Source of the DNA: Solimonas thermocellulolyticum
GTDB lineage: Bacteria > Pseudomonadota > Gammaproteobacteria > Nevskiales > Nevskiaceae
Assembly (NCBI RefSeq): GCF_040327995.1
Contig: NZ_JBEPIJ010000001.1
Coordinates: forward strand, 248,001 to 312,000
Length of the DNA stretch: 64,000 bases
Direction of reading: 5' to 3'
How positions within the stretch are numbered: the stretch's first letter is position 1; each line of letters opens with the position of its first letter. The translations under genes and the position numbers were made by a program. The notes under the pieces are model-generated. The model was not told the DNA's origin. It did not search any database and worked only from the letters and a program-made list of their open reading frames with translations. This document shows positions 34,996-43,068 of this stretch, piece by piece.

Positions 34996-36285
34996 GGGCG
35001 CGGCATCCACCGCTGCGCCGGTCAGGCGCTCGATCTCGATACGGAACTGGTGGGCCTTGGCGGCGGCTTCGACCAGCGCGCGTTGCATGGCGAGGCATTC
35101 ACGCTGCACTTGCGTCCATTCCAGATAGCCGTAACGGCCGCGCTGCCAGGCGGATTCGGTGGCGTTGAGGGCTGCTTCCATCTGCGGCAGCACCTGGTCG
35201 CGCAGCATCTCGGCCTCGGTGATGGCGTGACGGAGCTCCTGCACCAACTCGAACAGGCGGGCTTGCGCGTCGATGCGCGCCGCGTGGCTCTCGGCGTCCA
35301 GTGCGTCGCGCAGGCTGCGCGCCTCGGCAATGGCGGGAGCGGCCTGCCGCGCGCCGAACAAGGGCAGCGAGAAACTGGCCACCAGTGCGGTATCACCGGA
35401 GCCCTCCAGCCGCCGAAGTCCCGCACCAACCGTGATGTTGCTGCGTGCTTTGGCTTCTGCCAGCCGGATCTCGGCCTCACGCCAGCGGGCCTCACTGGCA
35501 AAGCGCAAAAAGTCCGGGCTGTCGGCGAGCTGGGCGGCCAGAATCTCGTAGTCGCTGAGCTGTGGCAGCTGGAACAGCTCCGCCTTGACCCGGCCGAACC
35601 GTGGCTCTCGCTCACCCCACATCGCCGCGAGCTTGCGGCGTGAAGTCAGCAGTTCATGCTCGGCGTGTTCATGTTCGACCTCTGCGCGCGCCAGCGCGAT
35701 GCGCGCGCGATGCAGCTCGGCGACCGGCGAGCGCGCTGCATCCACGCGCCGCTGCACCTCGTGCAGGGTTCTACGGGCCAGACGGGTCGCCAGCTTCGTC
35801 AGTTCCAGCCGCTTCTCATCGGCAGCAACGTGGATGAACCGGCGTCCCACTTCTGCCAGCACATCGAGCTGGGCGATTCGTCGCTGCACCGCGACGAGGT
35901 CGCGCCACGATTCCGCCACGTCCACGCGGCGGCGTCGCTTCTCGCCCAGCTCGATGACTTGCGACAGGGCAAAGCTCGCCTCCGCGGCATCCAGCCCGCG
36001 CGTGTGCCCCGTCCCCAGCACGTTCTCCAGCTGCACCTGGACCTCCGGCGCGGGCCGCAGCCCCGCGCCATCCACCCGCGCCGACGCCGCCTTCAGGCGG
36101 AAGGCGAACCCCGCCAGCTCAGGATTGGAAGTTCGGGCCCTGGCGATCGCCTCGGCCAACGTCAGCTCCGGCGCCTCCACCGCTTGCGCAGCGCGGGACA
36201 TGGTGGAAACCACAACGACGGTGCCGAGAAACAAGCCCGTCACGCCCGGCACAAAGCCAGGCCAAAATCGAAACGACGACCGCAT
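34687..36285 (-). CDS. czcC: Outer-membrane metal efflux protein (CzcC/TolC family) with an overlapping C-terminal extension
   Basis: The frame encodes 532 residues. The first roughly 420 are a standard TolC-like protein: a signal region, then paired outer-membrane-factor repeats (LTLAEAIARARTSNPELAGF, LENVLGTGHTRGLDAAE, FSLPLFGARQAAPAIAEARS, GRYGYLEWTQVQRECLAMQR). After RIEIERLTG the remaining roughly 100 residues are Gln/Arg/His/Pro-rich and unlike CzcC, and they are the antisense of ynfA. The normal stop seems to have been lost. Whether the tail is translated is open. ATG 36285 has a GGAG upstream. Partner of CzcB and CzcA. Confidence 0.85.
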   Translation of the reverse strand: MRSSFRFWPGFVPGVTGLFLGTVVVVSTMSRAAQAVEAPELTLAEAIARARTSNPELAGFAFRLKAASARVDGAGLRPAPEVQVQLENVLGTGHTRGLDAAEASFALSQVIELGEKRRRRVDVAESWRDLVAVQRRIAQLDVLAEVGRRFIHVAADEKRLELTKLATRLARRTLHEVQRRVDAARSPVAELHRARIALARAEVEHEHAEHELLTSRRKLAAMWGEREPRFGRVKAELFQLPQLSDYEILAAQLADSPDFLRFASEARWREAEIRLAEAKARSNITVGAGLRRLEGSGDTALVASFSLPLFGARQAAPAIAEARSLRDALDAESHAARIDAQARLFELVQELRHAITEAEMLRDQVLPQMEAALNATESAWQRGRYGYLEWTQVQRECLAMQRALVEAAAKAHQFRIEIERLTGAAVDAAPSGAARAEIDDGHAQQTHTHAEPVGGRGTDAVHAPQPGERDADVNAAVGGIDPPGRLRVQRQQPGENGKTQSRGQQQPGAAALLEPEPRQIAADDLREGRRDE

Positions 36286-36369
36286 CAAAATCACTCCGCT
36301 GATGCCAGCTCTGTGGGCGCTGGCGAGCCGCAAACGCGGCAGGGCGAGGCCTGCCGCGGTGCGGCGACC

Positions 36370-36807
36370 TCAGACGGCGACGGCACGCGTCAGCGGCGGA
36401 GCGTGGGCGGGCGGACGAACCGCGTAGCGGGGTGGGCGTCGCGCAAGAGATGCGCGCGGACGCGGTGGCGCCTGCCGCGCTCGGGATGGCAAGCAGAGCA
36501 CGATGGCCCATGCCAGCAGCGCAACGAAGCTCAAATCCAGCGCCGACTTGGTGAGGCCCGTATCCAGCAGCCTCAACTCGATATCGGCGTGCGGATGGGA
36601 AGCTTGCGCAGCAGCATCGCCAGGCGCATGTTCCGGATCATCGGCATGGATGCCCGCATCCTCGAAATGGACCTGGCTGCCGTGGTCGTATCCGCCATCC
36701 ACGGGATGCACGTGGCGGTGCTGATGCAACCCCGTGACTTGAGTCAAGAGCAGCAGCGTGGCCAGCAGGACACCGAGCGCGGGCCGTGGTCGTCGACTGC
36801 GGATCAT
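36370..36807 (-). CDS. Histidine-rich membrane-anchored protein of the metal-resistance cluster (CzcI/CopL-like)
   Basis: 145 residues. One N-terminal hydrophobic helix (ALGVLLATLLLLTQVTGLHQ) is followed by a His/Asp-rich segment (HQHRHVHPVDGGYDHGSQVH, then HFEDAGIHADDPEHAPG) suited to bind divalent metals, a second hydrophobic segment (LSFVALLAWAIVLCLPS) and an Arg/Pro tail. Small His-rich proteins encoded upstream of czcCBA (CzcI) or cop genes (CopL) have this plan. It is 84 bases upstream of czcC on the same strand and probably the first gene of the operon. ATG 36807 is used. Confidence 0.65.
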   Translation of the reverse strand: MIRSRRPRPALGVLLATLLLLTQVTGLHQHRHVHPVDGGYDHGSQVHFEDAGIHADDPEHAPGDAAAQASHPHADIELRLLDTGLTKSALDLSFVALLAWAIVLCLPSRARQAPPRPRASLARRPPRYAVRPPAHAPPLTRAVAV

Positions 36808-36946
36808 GGCCAGATGATTGTAGCAGCCGCAAGCGGGGTGCCGAACCACCACTCGGCGTCCACCCGCCGGCCGACAAGATCCCGTCGGCGCGCTTTGCCC
36901 GACCAACGTCGCAGACACCCGTTGCCGAACTCCGGGCGATGAACGT

Positions 36947-37291
36947 CTACCCCTTGCCTTCCGACTCCAGGCGCGCGATGTGGTCGAGCACCTCGGCGAA
37001 GCGCCGCCCGAAGTCGGTGAGCCGGTATTCCACGCGCGGCGGGACTTCCGGGTAGATCTGCTTGCTGAGGATCTCGTAACGCACCAGCTTGCGCAGCCGC
37101 TCGTTGAGGACTTTGGTGCGGATACCGCCGATGGCGCGCTCCATCTCGCCGGGCCTGACGATGCCGCGGCGCACGCAATCGATGACGGAAAGACTCCACT
37201 TGCAGCCGATCACGTCCTCGACCATGCGCGCGACCGGTGGCGCGGCTTCGGTATCTGCCAAGGATCTCGCCACGGCCTTCTCACGAACCAA
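36947..37291 (-). CDS. HxlR-family transcriptional regulator
   Basis: 114-residue winged-helix regulator. VEDVIGCKWSLSVIDCVRRG, then RPGEMERAIGGIRTKVLNER, LRKLVRYEILSKQIYPEVPP and RVEYRLTDFGRRFAEVLD, is the HxlR pattern, with the Cys in IGCKW that in some HxlR members senses electrophiles. The start is unclear: TTG 37291 or GTG 37273; the latter has a purine-rich GAGAAGG only three bases away. It is divergent from the P460-like cytochrome gene, with an inverted repeat between them, so likely its regulator. Confidence 0.85.
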   Translation of the reverse strand: MVREKAVARSLADTEAAPPVARMVEDVIGCKWSLSVIDCVRRGIVRPGEMERAIGGIRTKVLNERLRKLVRYEILSKQIYPEVPPRVEYRLTDFGRRFAEVLDHIARLESEGKG

Positions 37292-37303
37292 ACGGTGTGT
37301 ATC

Positions 37304-37317
37304 GCACCGAACGGTGC
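37304..37317. promoter_or_regulatory. Inverted repeat operator between HxlR gene and cytochrome gene
   Basis: GCACCGAACGGTGC has perfect 6-base arms (GCACCG/CGGTGC) around AA. A further CGGTG copy lies just before it (AAACGGTGTGTATCGCACCG), giving three half-sites between 37291 and 37317. The site is 13 bases from the regulator start and 72 bases from the cytochrome ATG, suited to regulate both. Confidence 0.55.
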
Positions 37318-37388
37318 CTGCTGTTCAGCGGGATGGACCGCACGTAGTCTGGCCTCGGCAATTCCGCCCGACAAGCTGGGAGACGACG

Positions 37389-37859
37389 ATGAAGTTCCCT
37401 GCGACTGCGCTTGCCTTACTGGGACTGGCCGCGCCTGCGCTGGCCGCCGACATCCCCTACCCCGACGGCTATCGGAACTGGCGCCATGTGAAGAGCATGG
37501 TGATCCAGCCCGGCCATGCCCTTTTTGATGCCTTCGGCGGCATCCATCACCTGTATGCCAACGACAAGTCCCTGCAGGGCTACGAGACGGGCCAGTTTCC
37601 CGATGCCAGCGTCATCGTGTTCGATCTGCTCGACGCCAGCGCCGCCGACCACGCGATCACCGAAGGCGCGCGCAAAGTCGTCGGCGTGATGCACAAGGAC
37701 GCGAAGAAGTTTGCGGCCACCGGCGGCTGGGGCTTCGAAGGCTTTGGTGGTGGCGACCGCGACAAGCGCGTCGTCGGTAAGAACGCGGCGACGGCCTGCT
37801 TTGCCTGCCACGCCGCGCAGAAGGATCACGACTACGTGTTCAGCAGCGCCCGCGACTAA
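37389..37859 (+). CDS. Cytochrome P460-family c-type haem protein
   Basis: 156-residue exported protein with a signal peptide (TALALLGLAAPALAADIPYP). YPDGYRNWRHVKSMVI at the mature N-terminus, GGIHHLYAND, GQFPDASVIVFDLL and a single haem motif CFACHAAQKDHDYVFS near the C-terminus are the cytochrome P460 layout. P460 proteins oxidise hydroxylamine or bind nitric oxide; members also occur in organisms without nitrification, where the role is not settled. GGGAG lies upstream of the ATG. Divergent from the HxlR regulator. Confidence 0.87.
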   Translation: MKFPATALALLGLAAPALAADIPYPDGYRNWRHVKSMVIQPGHALFDAFGGIHHLYANDKSLQGYETGQFPDASVIVFDLLDASAADHAITEGARKVVGVMHKDAKKFAATGGWGFEGFGGGDRDKRVVGKNAATACFACHAAQKDHDYVFSSARD

Positions 37860-38178
37860 AAAAGCACCCGACGATCCGCACGTCTTGGGCCGCGCCGGCC
37901 CCTGGGGCGATCCGGTGGTTCGATCCCCCGAGCCCACTTGTGCCTCGCCCGATCGCGCCATCCGCGGTGCCGCCAAGCCGGGCGTGCGCAGGTCGATCCG
38001 CCCCGGCCTCGACCCGTTCGACCGCAGCGATGCGCGGCATGCAACACCCCCGACGACGGGGGCGAGCATGCGTGCTCCATCCGCTACGGCCGGCGCACCA
38101 GGCTCGCGCGCGCCGGCGATGGCCGGCACCGATGCGGCGTGCGCATAATGACCGGGAGTCATTTCTCCGGTCCGCATC
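37860..38178. other. Non-coding gap of 319 bases
   Basis: Between the cytochrome stop and the next ATG I see no credible gene on either strand, no RNA gene and no strong hairpin followed by a T-tract. Short open frames here are Arg/Pro-rich translations typical of GC-rich non-coding sequence. Confidence 0.6.
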
Positions 38179-38940
38179 ATGCGTCGCGCTTTCGATGTCA
38201 CGACTTCGGTTCTGGCCAGCACCGCCGCGCTGTGGCGCGGCACCGACTGCTTCGCGCCGGCGCGCCGGCAACCGGCGGAGCTGCTGCGACTGTACGAGTT
38301 TGAAGGCTGTCCGTACTGCCGCATGGTGCGCCAGACCCTGACCGAACTCGATCTCGACGTGCTGATCCAGCCCTGCCCCCAGGGCGGCACGCGCTTTCGA
38401 CCGCTCGCGGTCGCGCTCGGCGGCAAAGCCCGGTTCCCGTTTCTCGACGATCCCAACACCGGCACACGGCTTTACGAGTCGCGTGACATCGCCGCCTATC
38501 TGGCAACCACCTACGGCGGCCGCGCCCGCGGCAACACGCAGCCGCTGCGCAGCCTGTTTCTCGTCGGCAGCATGACGGCGAGCGCGCTGCGACCGCTGTC
38601 CGGCATGCGCGCGCGGCCGTCCAAGGCGCCTGCGCAACCGCTGGAGTTGTACAGCTTCGAGTCCAGCCCGTACTCGCGGCTGGTGCGCGAGCGGCTGTGC
38701 GAGCTGGAGCTGGCCTACGTGCTGCGCAATACCGGCAAGGCGGCGTGGACCGACATGGGGCCGCCGGCGGTTCGCGACCGCCTGTTCAAGGCCGCCGCCG
38801 ACACCGGGCGCAACCGCGCCGCTCTGCTGGCGCGCGCCGGTCGCGTGCAGCTGCCCTATCTCGTCGACCCGAACACCGGCACCGAGATGTTCGAGTCGGC
38901 CGCCATTGTCGACTACCTCGACCGACAGTACGCCGCCTAA
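38179..38940 (+). CDS. Protein with two glutaredoxin/GST-N-like thioredoxin-fold domains
   Basis: 253 residues containing two tandem copies of a GST N-terminal-like domain. Copy one (about 36-112) has LYEFEGCPYCRMVRQTLTEL with a redox CPYC and RFPFLDDPNTGTRLYESRDI. Copy two (about 154-250) has LYSFESSPYSRLVRERLCEL, where both cysteines are Ser, and LPYLVDPNTGTEMFESAAIV. The VDPNTG...ESxxI part matches the glutathione-binding site of GST-like glutaredoxins. One copy may be catalytic and the other only structural or glutathione-binding. The protein may be cytoplasmic or membrane-associated; no clear signal. Confidence 0.8.
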   Translation: MRRAFDVTTSVLASTAALWRGTDCFAPARRQPAELLRLYEFEGCPYCRMVRQTLTELDLDVLIQPCPQGGTRFRPLAVALGGKARFPFLDDPNTGTRLYESRDIAAYLATTYGGRARGNTQPLRSLFLVGSMTASALRPLSGMRARPSKAPAQPLELYSFESSPYSRLVRERLCELELAYVLRNTGKAAWTDMGPPAVRDRLFKAAADTGRNRAALLARAGRVQLPYLVDPNTGTEMFESAAIVDYLDRQYAA

Positions 38941-38954
38941 AGGCGCGCCCGGGG

Positions 38955-39764
38955 ATGGACACCGCCCTCGACGCCGGGGCGCCGCTGCAGGCCCGCCTCC
39001 TCGCGATCGCACGGCGCGAGAGCGTCCGAGCCCTCGCGGCACTCGCCGCGCCCACCGCGGCCAACGTCCACGCCGCGCGCAAATCGATCAAGCGCCTGCG
39101 CGCCTGGCTGCGCCTGCTGCGTGCGCACATCGGCGCGCAGTACCGCCTGATCGACCGCCTGCTGCGCGACGCCGCGCGCCAGCTCGGCGGCCGCCGCGAT
39201 GCCGAGGTCGCGGTGCAGACCCTGCGCAGCCTGCGCCGCGCGCGCCGCATCGACGCCGAGCATTACCGGCAACTGAGCGCGCTGCTGGCGCAAACGCCGC
39301 CCGCTACGGCCAGCCGCGACGCCGCCACGCACGCGGCGCTGACCTTGCTGAGCGCCGCCAGCGTCTACATCGAGGAGCTGGCGCTGCCCGCGCTCGACGC
39401 AGCCGAGCTGTTGGCGGCGCTGGAACGTACACGCCGCCGCTGCCGCCGCGAATGCAAACGCGCCAAGTCCGCGCCGAGCGCCGCAACCCTGCACGACTGG
39501 CGCAAATGGGTGAAGCACTTGCTGACCCAGGCGCAGTGGGTGCAGGCGTTGCTCGGCGTCACGGACATGGACCTCGACGCGCTCAAAGCCTTGGGCGAGG
39601 ACTTGGGCCGCCACCACGACCTCGCCGAGCTGCAACGCCGTCTGGAAGCCGCCGGGCTCGACCGGCAGCCGCTGGTACACCTGCGGCTGCGCGATGCGGT
39701 CGCGCGCGGCCAGCAGTCTTTGGAAAGCCGCGCACTGCTGCGCGGCGCGCGGCTGCTGCGCTGA
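38955..39764 (+). CDS. CHAD domain protein
   Basis: 269-residue, Arg- and His-rich helical protein of the CHAD family, which binds polyphosphate. NVHAARKSIKRLRAWLRLLR near the N-terminus and LHDWRKWVKHLLTQAQWVQAL in the second half are the twin conserved helices with basic and His residues; LGEDLGRHHDLAELQRRLE is also typical. It starts 14 bases after the glutaredoxin-like gene and ends 1 base before the acetyltransferase gene, so this is a tight gene string. No CYTH domain is fused. Confidence 0.88.
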   Translation: MDTALDAGAPLQARLLAIARRESVRALAALAAPTAANVHAARKSIKRLRAWLRLLRAHIGAQYRLIDRLLRDAARQLGGRRDAEVAVQTLRSLRRARRIDAEHYRQLSALLAQTPPATASRDAATHAALTLLSAASVYIEELALPALDAAELLAALERTRRRCRRECKRAKSAPSAATLHDWRKWVKHLLTQAQWVQALLGVTDMDLDALKALGEDLGRHHDLAELQRRLEAAGLDRQPLVHLRLRDAVARGQQSLESRALLRGARLLR

Positions 39765-39765
39765 G

Positions 39766-40317
39766 ATGCAGGATCTGGTCACCACCTGGTATCTGGAGCT
39801 GTGCGAGCCTGCCGCACTGCGGCGCGCGCGCGTGCCGCAGCCCGAGCCGCTGATCATGCAGGCGCGGGTACCGCTGCCGATGCTCAACCGTTTTCTCTAC
39901 ACCGCGGTCGGCGGTCACTGGTTCTGGCGCGATCGCCTGGTCTGGAGTTACGACCGCTGGATGGCCTGGCTCGACCGGCCGCAACTGCAAACCTGGGTGC
40001 TCTACGTCGACGGTACGCCGGCCGGCTATGTCGAACTCGAACACCAGCAAGGCGATGATGTCGAGATCGCTTACTTCGGCCTGATGCGCGAGTTCACCGG
40101 CCGCGGCCTGGGCGGTCATCTGCTGACGCGCGGCATCGAGCAGGCGTTCGCGATGGGTGCCCGCCGCGTCTGGGTGCACACCTGCTCGCTCGATGGTCCC
40201 GCAGCGCTGGCCAATTACCAGGCGCGCGGCATGCGCACGTACAAGATCGAGCACCACACGGTGGAGCGGCCCGAGACACCGCCGGGACCGTGGCCGGGCT
40301 GGGACATCGAGACGTGA
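39766..40317 (+). CDS. GNAT-family N-acetyltransferase
   Basis: 183 residues with the GNAT acetyl-CoA binding pattern: VEIAYFGLMREFTGRGLGGHLLTR (Q/RxxGxG/A loop as GRGLGG) and VWVHTCSLDGPAALANYQARGM. An N-terminal part with FLYTAVGGHWFWRDRLVWSY is shared with acetyltransferases of unknown substrate in proteobacteria. The ATG lies one base after the CHAD stop and the last codons overlap the next start (GTGA), so it is translated with both neighbours. Confidence 0.88.
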   Translation: MQDLVTTWYLELCEPAALRRARVPQPEPLIMQARVPLPMLNRFLYTAVGGHWFWRDRLVWSYDRWMAWLDRPQLQTWVLYVDGTPAGYVELEHQQGDDVEIAYFGLMREFTGRGLGGHLLTRGIEQAFAMGARRVWVHTCSLDGPAALANYQARGMRTYKIEHHTVERPETPPGPWPGWDIET

Positions 40318-40952
40318 CGCTCGACGGCTTCGCCCTGTTCGCGGCGGTCGCCACCGCGCACGCGCTCGGCGTGATGTCGCCGGGCCCGGACTTTGCGATG
40401 GTCACGCGCCAGGCCCTCGCATTCGGTCGCGCCGCCGGCGTCTGGACCGCGGCCGGTATCGGCTGCGGCATTCTGTTTCACGTCGGCTACGGCTTGTTCG
40501 GCCTGCGCTGGCTCACGCAGCGCTTCCCGTGGAGCCTCGATGCGATCGCGCTCGCCGGCGCCGCCTTCCTGCTGTGGATGGGGCTGCAGGCGCTGCGCGC
40601 GCAACCGCTGCCGCCCACCGAGAACAAAGGCGGCCGCGCCGAGCGTGGCAACGCCGGGCGTAACTTCCTGATCGGGCTTGCCACCAATGTGCTCAACCCG
40701 AAGGCGACGCTGTTCTTCGTCGCCTTGTTCACGACCGTGGTCGCCGGGCCGGTGTCGATGCCGATGATGGTCGTGCTCGCGCTGTGGCTGCCGCTGTCGA
40801 CCTTCGCGTGGTTCGCCAGCGTTGCGCTGCTGCTGTCGCATCCGGGGCTGCGGCGCGGACTGCGCCGTCACGCGCATCGGCTGGACCGCGCGATGGGGGT
40901 CGTGCTGGTGCTGCTCGCGCTCGCGGTGATCGCGCGCACGCTGACGGCTTAG
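40314..40952 (+). CDS. LysE/RhtB-family amino acid exporter
   Basis: 212-residue, six-helix membrane protein. ATAHALGVMSPGPDFAMVTRQ near the N-terminus is the family signature, and FLIGLATNVLNPKATLFFVA is the second conserved loop. Exports amino acids or homoserine-like compounds; substrate unknown. The start is a GTG at 40314 overlapping the upstream TGA (GTGA), which I prefer to the in-frame ATG at 40290 inside the acetyltransferase gene. Confidence 0.9.
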   Translation: MTLDGFALFAAVATAHALGVMSPGPDFAMVTRQALAFGRAAGVWTAAGIGCGILFHVGYGLFGLRWLTQRFPWSLDAIALAGAAFLLWMGLQALRAQPLPPTENKGGRAERGNAGRNFLIGLATNVLNPKATLFFVALFTTVVAGPVSMPMMVVLALWLPLSTFAWFASVALLLSHPGLRRGLRRHAHRLDRAMGVVLVLLALAVIARTLTA

Positions 40953-40968
40953 CCGCTGCGCGGTGCGT

Positions 40969-41628
40969 TCAGGCGTTGGCCTGCAGCCAGGCCAGGCGCT
41001 GCCGCCAGCGCTCACGCTTGTCGGGGGCCAAGCCCGGCGCATCGACGACGCGACGCACCGCGTCGAGGTCGGGCCGGGCTGCCGCGTAGAGGTCCCAGTA
41101 CTCGCGCAGGCTCACCGCATCGGCCGCGCGCCATTCGAGGACCAGCGCATCGCCAGCGGCGAAGGCGCCGGGCTGCAAGACGCGGTAGTACCAGCCGGCG
41201 AGGCCATGCTCGGCGATGAACCGGGTCATGCCGTCGACGCCGAAGCGCGCATCGATCTTCCAGCACGGCGAGCGCGGCTGGCAGAGCTGCAAGCGCACGC
41301 TGCCGGCGCGCAGCACATCGCCGATGCAGACCTCGGACTCGTCCCAGTCCGATGTCGAGATGTTCTCGCCGAGACTGCCCGGCACGAGCTGCGTTGCGAC
41401 CTGCGGAAACGCCGCCCGCAAGCGCGCGTAGTTCTTCGCGGGGAAGTGATGCACCGCCTTCTCCGGCCCGCCGTGCACACGACGATCCGCCTGTGCGTCG
41501 ATGACGATGCCGTGCTCGCCAACCTGCACCGGGCCGTCCACCGGCGTCTTGAAGATGCCGGTCGGTCGACCGTCGTTCGGCATCGGCTGCACGCACCCGG
41601 CGTAGACCTGATCGATGCGGGTTTGCAT
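40969..41628 (-). CDS. MOSC domain protein (YiiM-like)
   Basis: 219-residue MOSC-fold protein, related to the C-terminal domain of molybdenum cofactor sulfurase. It has GIFKTPVDGPVQVGEHGIVI, DRRVHGGPEKAVHHFPAKNY, GSLGENISTSDWDESEVCIG and CQPRSPCWKIDARFG, the conserved Cys being in SPCWK. YiiM proteins reduce N-hydroxylated bases with molybdenum cofactor. The ATG overlaps the stop of the upstream anti-sigma-like gene (TGATG), so it belongs to that operon although its function looks unrelated. Confidence 0.9.
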   Translation of the reverse strand: MQTRIDQVYAGCVQPMPNDGRPTGIFKTPVDGPVQVGEHGIVIDAQADRRVHGGPEKAVHHFPAKNYARLRAAFPQVATQLVPGSLGENISTSDWDESEVCIGDVLRAGSVRLQLCQPRSPCWKIDARFGVDGMTRFIAEHGLAGWYYRVLQPGAFAAGDALVLEWRAADAVSLREYWDLYAAARPDLDAVRRVVDAPGLAPDKRERWRQRLAWLQANA

Positions 41629-42536
41629 CACCGCTCCGTTGATGAGGAAGCTTCCAACGCCAGCAACTGCCACGGCGACGCCTCCATCGACAGCGTGGCG
41701 TGTCCAAGCATGCGGCCGCGTTCGTCGGCGAAGGCAACACGCCAGATCGCCGCATCGCTCGACCGCGGCAGGATCTGCGCGGAATGCGCAGCGGCGAACG
41801 CGGGCAAGGCCGATTCGATCTGCAGCTGCGTCGCCTTCGGAGCGCGCGCGGCCAGAGCGCCCGGGTCCTGGGCTTGCAGCAACCGCAACAGTTCGCGCGC
41901 GGCGATCGAGACAGCGTCCAGGGTCGCTTCGGCTGCGGATGCGAACGCAAATGCCTGCGCCTGCGGTGCGTCCGTCAGCGCCTCGGCCTGTGCGGCACGC
42001 TCGCGACGCTCGGCGGCTTGCCGCTTGGCCGCACCGGCGAGCTGTTCCTCACGCAAGGGCGCCGCGTCGGCCTCGCGTTGCGGTGCAGGTTCGGCGGCGG
42101 GCTTGGCCGGCGCGCGTGCCGGCGGCGGTGCGGCCGGTGCCGCCATGTCTGCGACGGATTCCGCCGACGGGGTCTCGAATGACTCGGCCTCCGAGACAGC
42201 CGACGCCGATGCGGCCGGCGCGCTTCGCAGCAGCGGCGCATCGGCATCAGCGCGCACTGCCTCGGGCACGGCACCGTCGTGCAACTGCGTGAGCAGCGAC
42301 ACACCGAGCACCGTCGTCGCCGCCGCAGCCAGCGGTACGCGCCAGCGCGACCGTGCACGGCGTCGTGGCGCGCGCGCGACGGCGGCGCGCGCCGACGCGA
42401 GGATTGCCGCGTCGAGCTCGGGCGGCGCGGTCTCGCGGCTGGCGTCGAGATAGCGCACCGACAGCGCATGGCGACCGGCGAGATAGTCTCGCAGCTCGCG
42501 ATCATCTCGCGGATCGTTGGCGTGCGGATCAGTCAT
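41628..42536 (-). CDS. Anti-sigma-factor-like membrane protein
   Basis: 302 residues. A short cytoplasmic N-terminal part (RELRDYLAGRHALSVRYLDA ... LDAAILASARAAV) is followed by one transmembrane helix (WRVPLAAAATTVLGVSLLTQL), then a periplasmic Ala/Glu/Arg-rich segment (about 90-220) and a small C-terminal domain ending WRVAFADERGRMLGHATLSM. Its position, overlapping the ECF sigma gene by 8 bases, is what suggests an anti-sigma factor; there is no zinc-binding HxxxCxxC motif, so it is not a classical ZAS domain. Confidence 0.65.
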   Translation of the reverse strand: MTDPHANDPRDDRELRDYLAGRHALSVRYLDASRETAPPELDAAILASARAAVARAPRRRARSRWRVPLAAAATTVLGVSLLTQLHDGAVPEAVRADADAPLLRSAPAASASAVSEAESFETPSAESVADMAAPAAPPPARAPAKPAAEPAPQREADAAPLREEQLAGAAKRQAAERRERAAQAEALTDAPQAQAFAFASAAEATLDAVSIAARELLRLLQAQDPGALAARAPKATQLQIESALPAFAAAHSAQILPRSSDAAIWRVAFADERGRMLGHATLSMEASPWQLLALEASSSTER

Positions 42537-43068
42537 GGAAGCTCTCGCGCAGCTTCGCCAATGCATAACGCAAGCGGCTCTTGACCGTCTCGCGACCGAC
42601 GCCCTGGATTTCGGCAATCTGTTCGAGCGTCAGGTCGCGCTCCTCGCGCAGCACGATGATCTCGCGCTGCTCGGCCGGCAGTTGCGCGAGTGCCACGAGC
42701 AGGCGCTGCGCGGTGTCGGCGCGCTCGACCTGGATCTCCGGCTGCTGCGCAGCGGAGGCCGCCAGTTCGTCGCCCAGCTCGTCCTGCGGTCGCAGCCGGC
42801 GCCAATGATCGACGAGGCGGTTGTGCGCGATTCGGTAGAGCCAGGCGGCGAAAGGCGCGTCGCTGCGGTAGCTGCCGCGCGCCTGAATCAGCTTCTGCCA
42901 GACATCCTGGTACAGCTCGCCGGCGTCCGCGGCCTCGACGTGGCGCAGGAAGTAGCGGTACAGCGCGTCCTTGTGGCGGCGATACAGGCGCTCGAACGCG
43001 CCGGCATCGCCGCCGGCATAGGCCAGCATCAGCATCTCGTCCGGGTCTTCAGTCGCATCCGCTTCCAA
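42529..43068 (-). CDS. ECF-type RNA polymerase sigma factor
   Basis: 179 residues. Region 2 reads DAGAFERLYRRHKDALYRYF ... DVWQKLIQARGSYRS, then APFAAWLYRIAHNRLVDHWRR. Region 4 reads LPAEQREIIVLREERDLTLEQ, then QIAEIQGVGRETVKSRLRYA. The start is uncertain: TTG 43068 has GGGGAG ten bases upstream and gives the normal ECF length before the first helix, whereas ATG 43035 would be shorter. Either start overlaps or abuts the end of the vWA lipoprotein gene, and the gene overlaps the anti-sigma-like gene by 8 bases. Confidence 0.88.
   Translation of the reverse strand: MEADATEDPDEMLMLAYAGGDAGAFERLYRRHKDALYRYFLRHVEAADAGELYQDVWQKLIQARGSYRSDAPFAAWLYRIAHNRLVDHWRRLRPQDELGDELAASAAQQPEIQVERADTAQRLLVALAQLPAEQREIIVLREERDLTLEQIAEIQGVGRETVKSRLRYALAKLRESFHD

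Noticed and set aside
34996..35400. Long open frames on the plus strand through czcC
   Set aside because: They mirror czcC codons and carry no domain; only ynfA on that strand is convincing.
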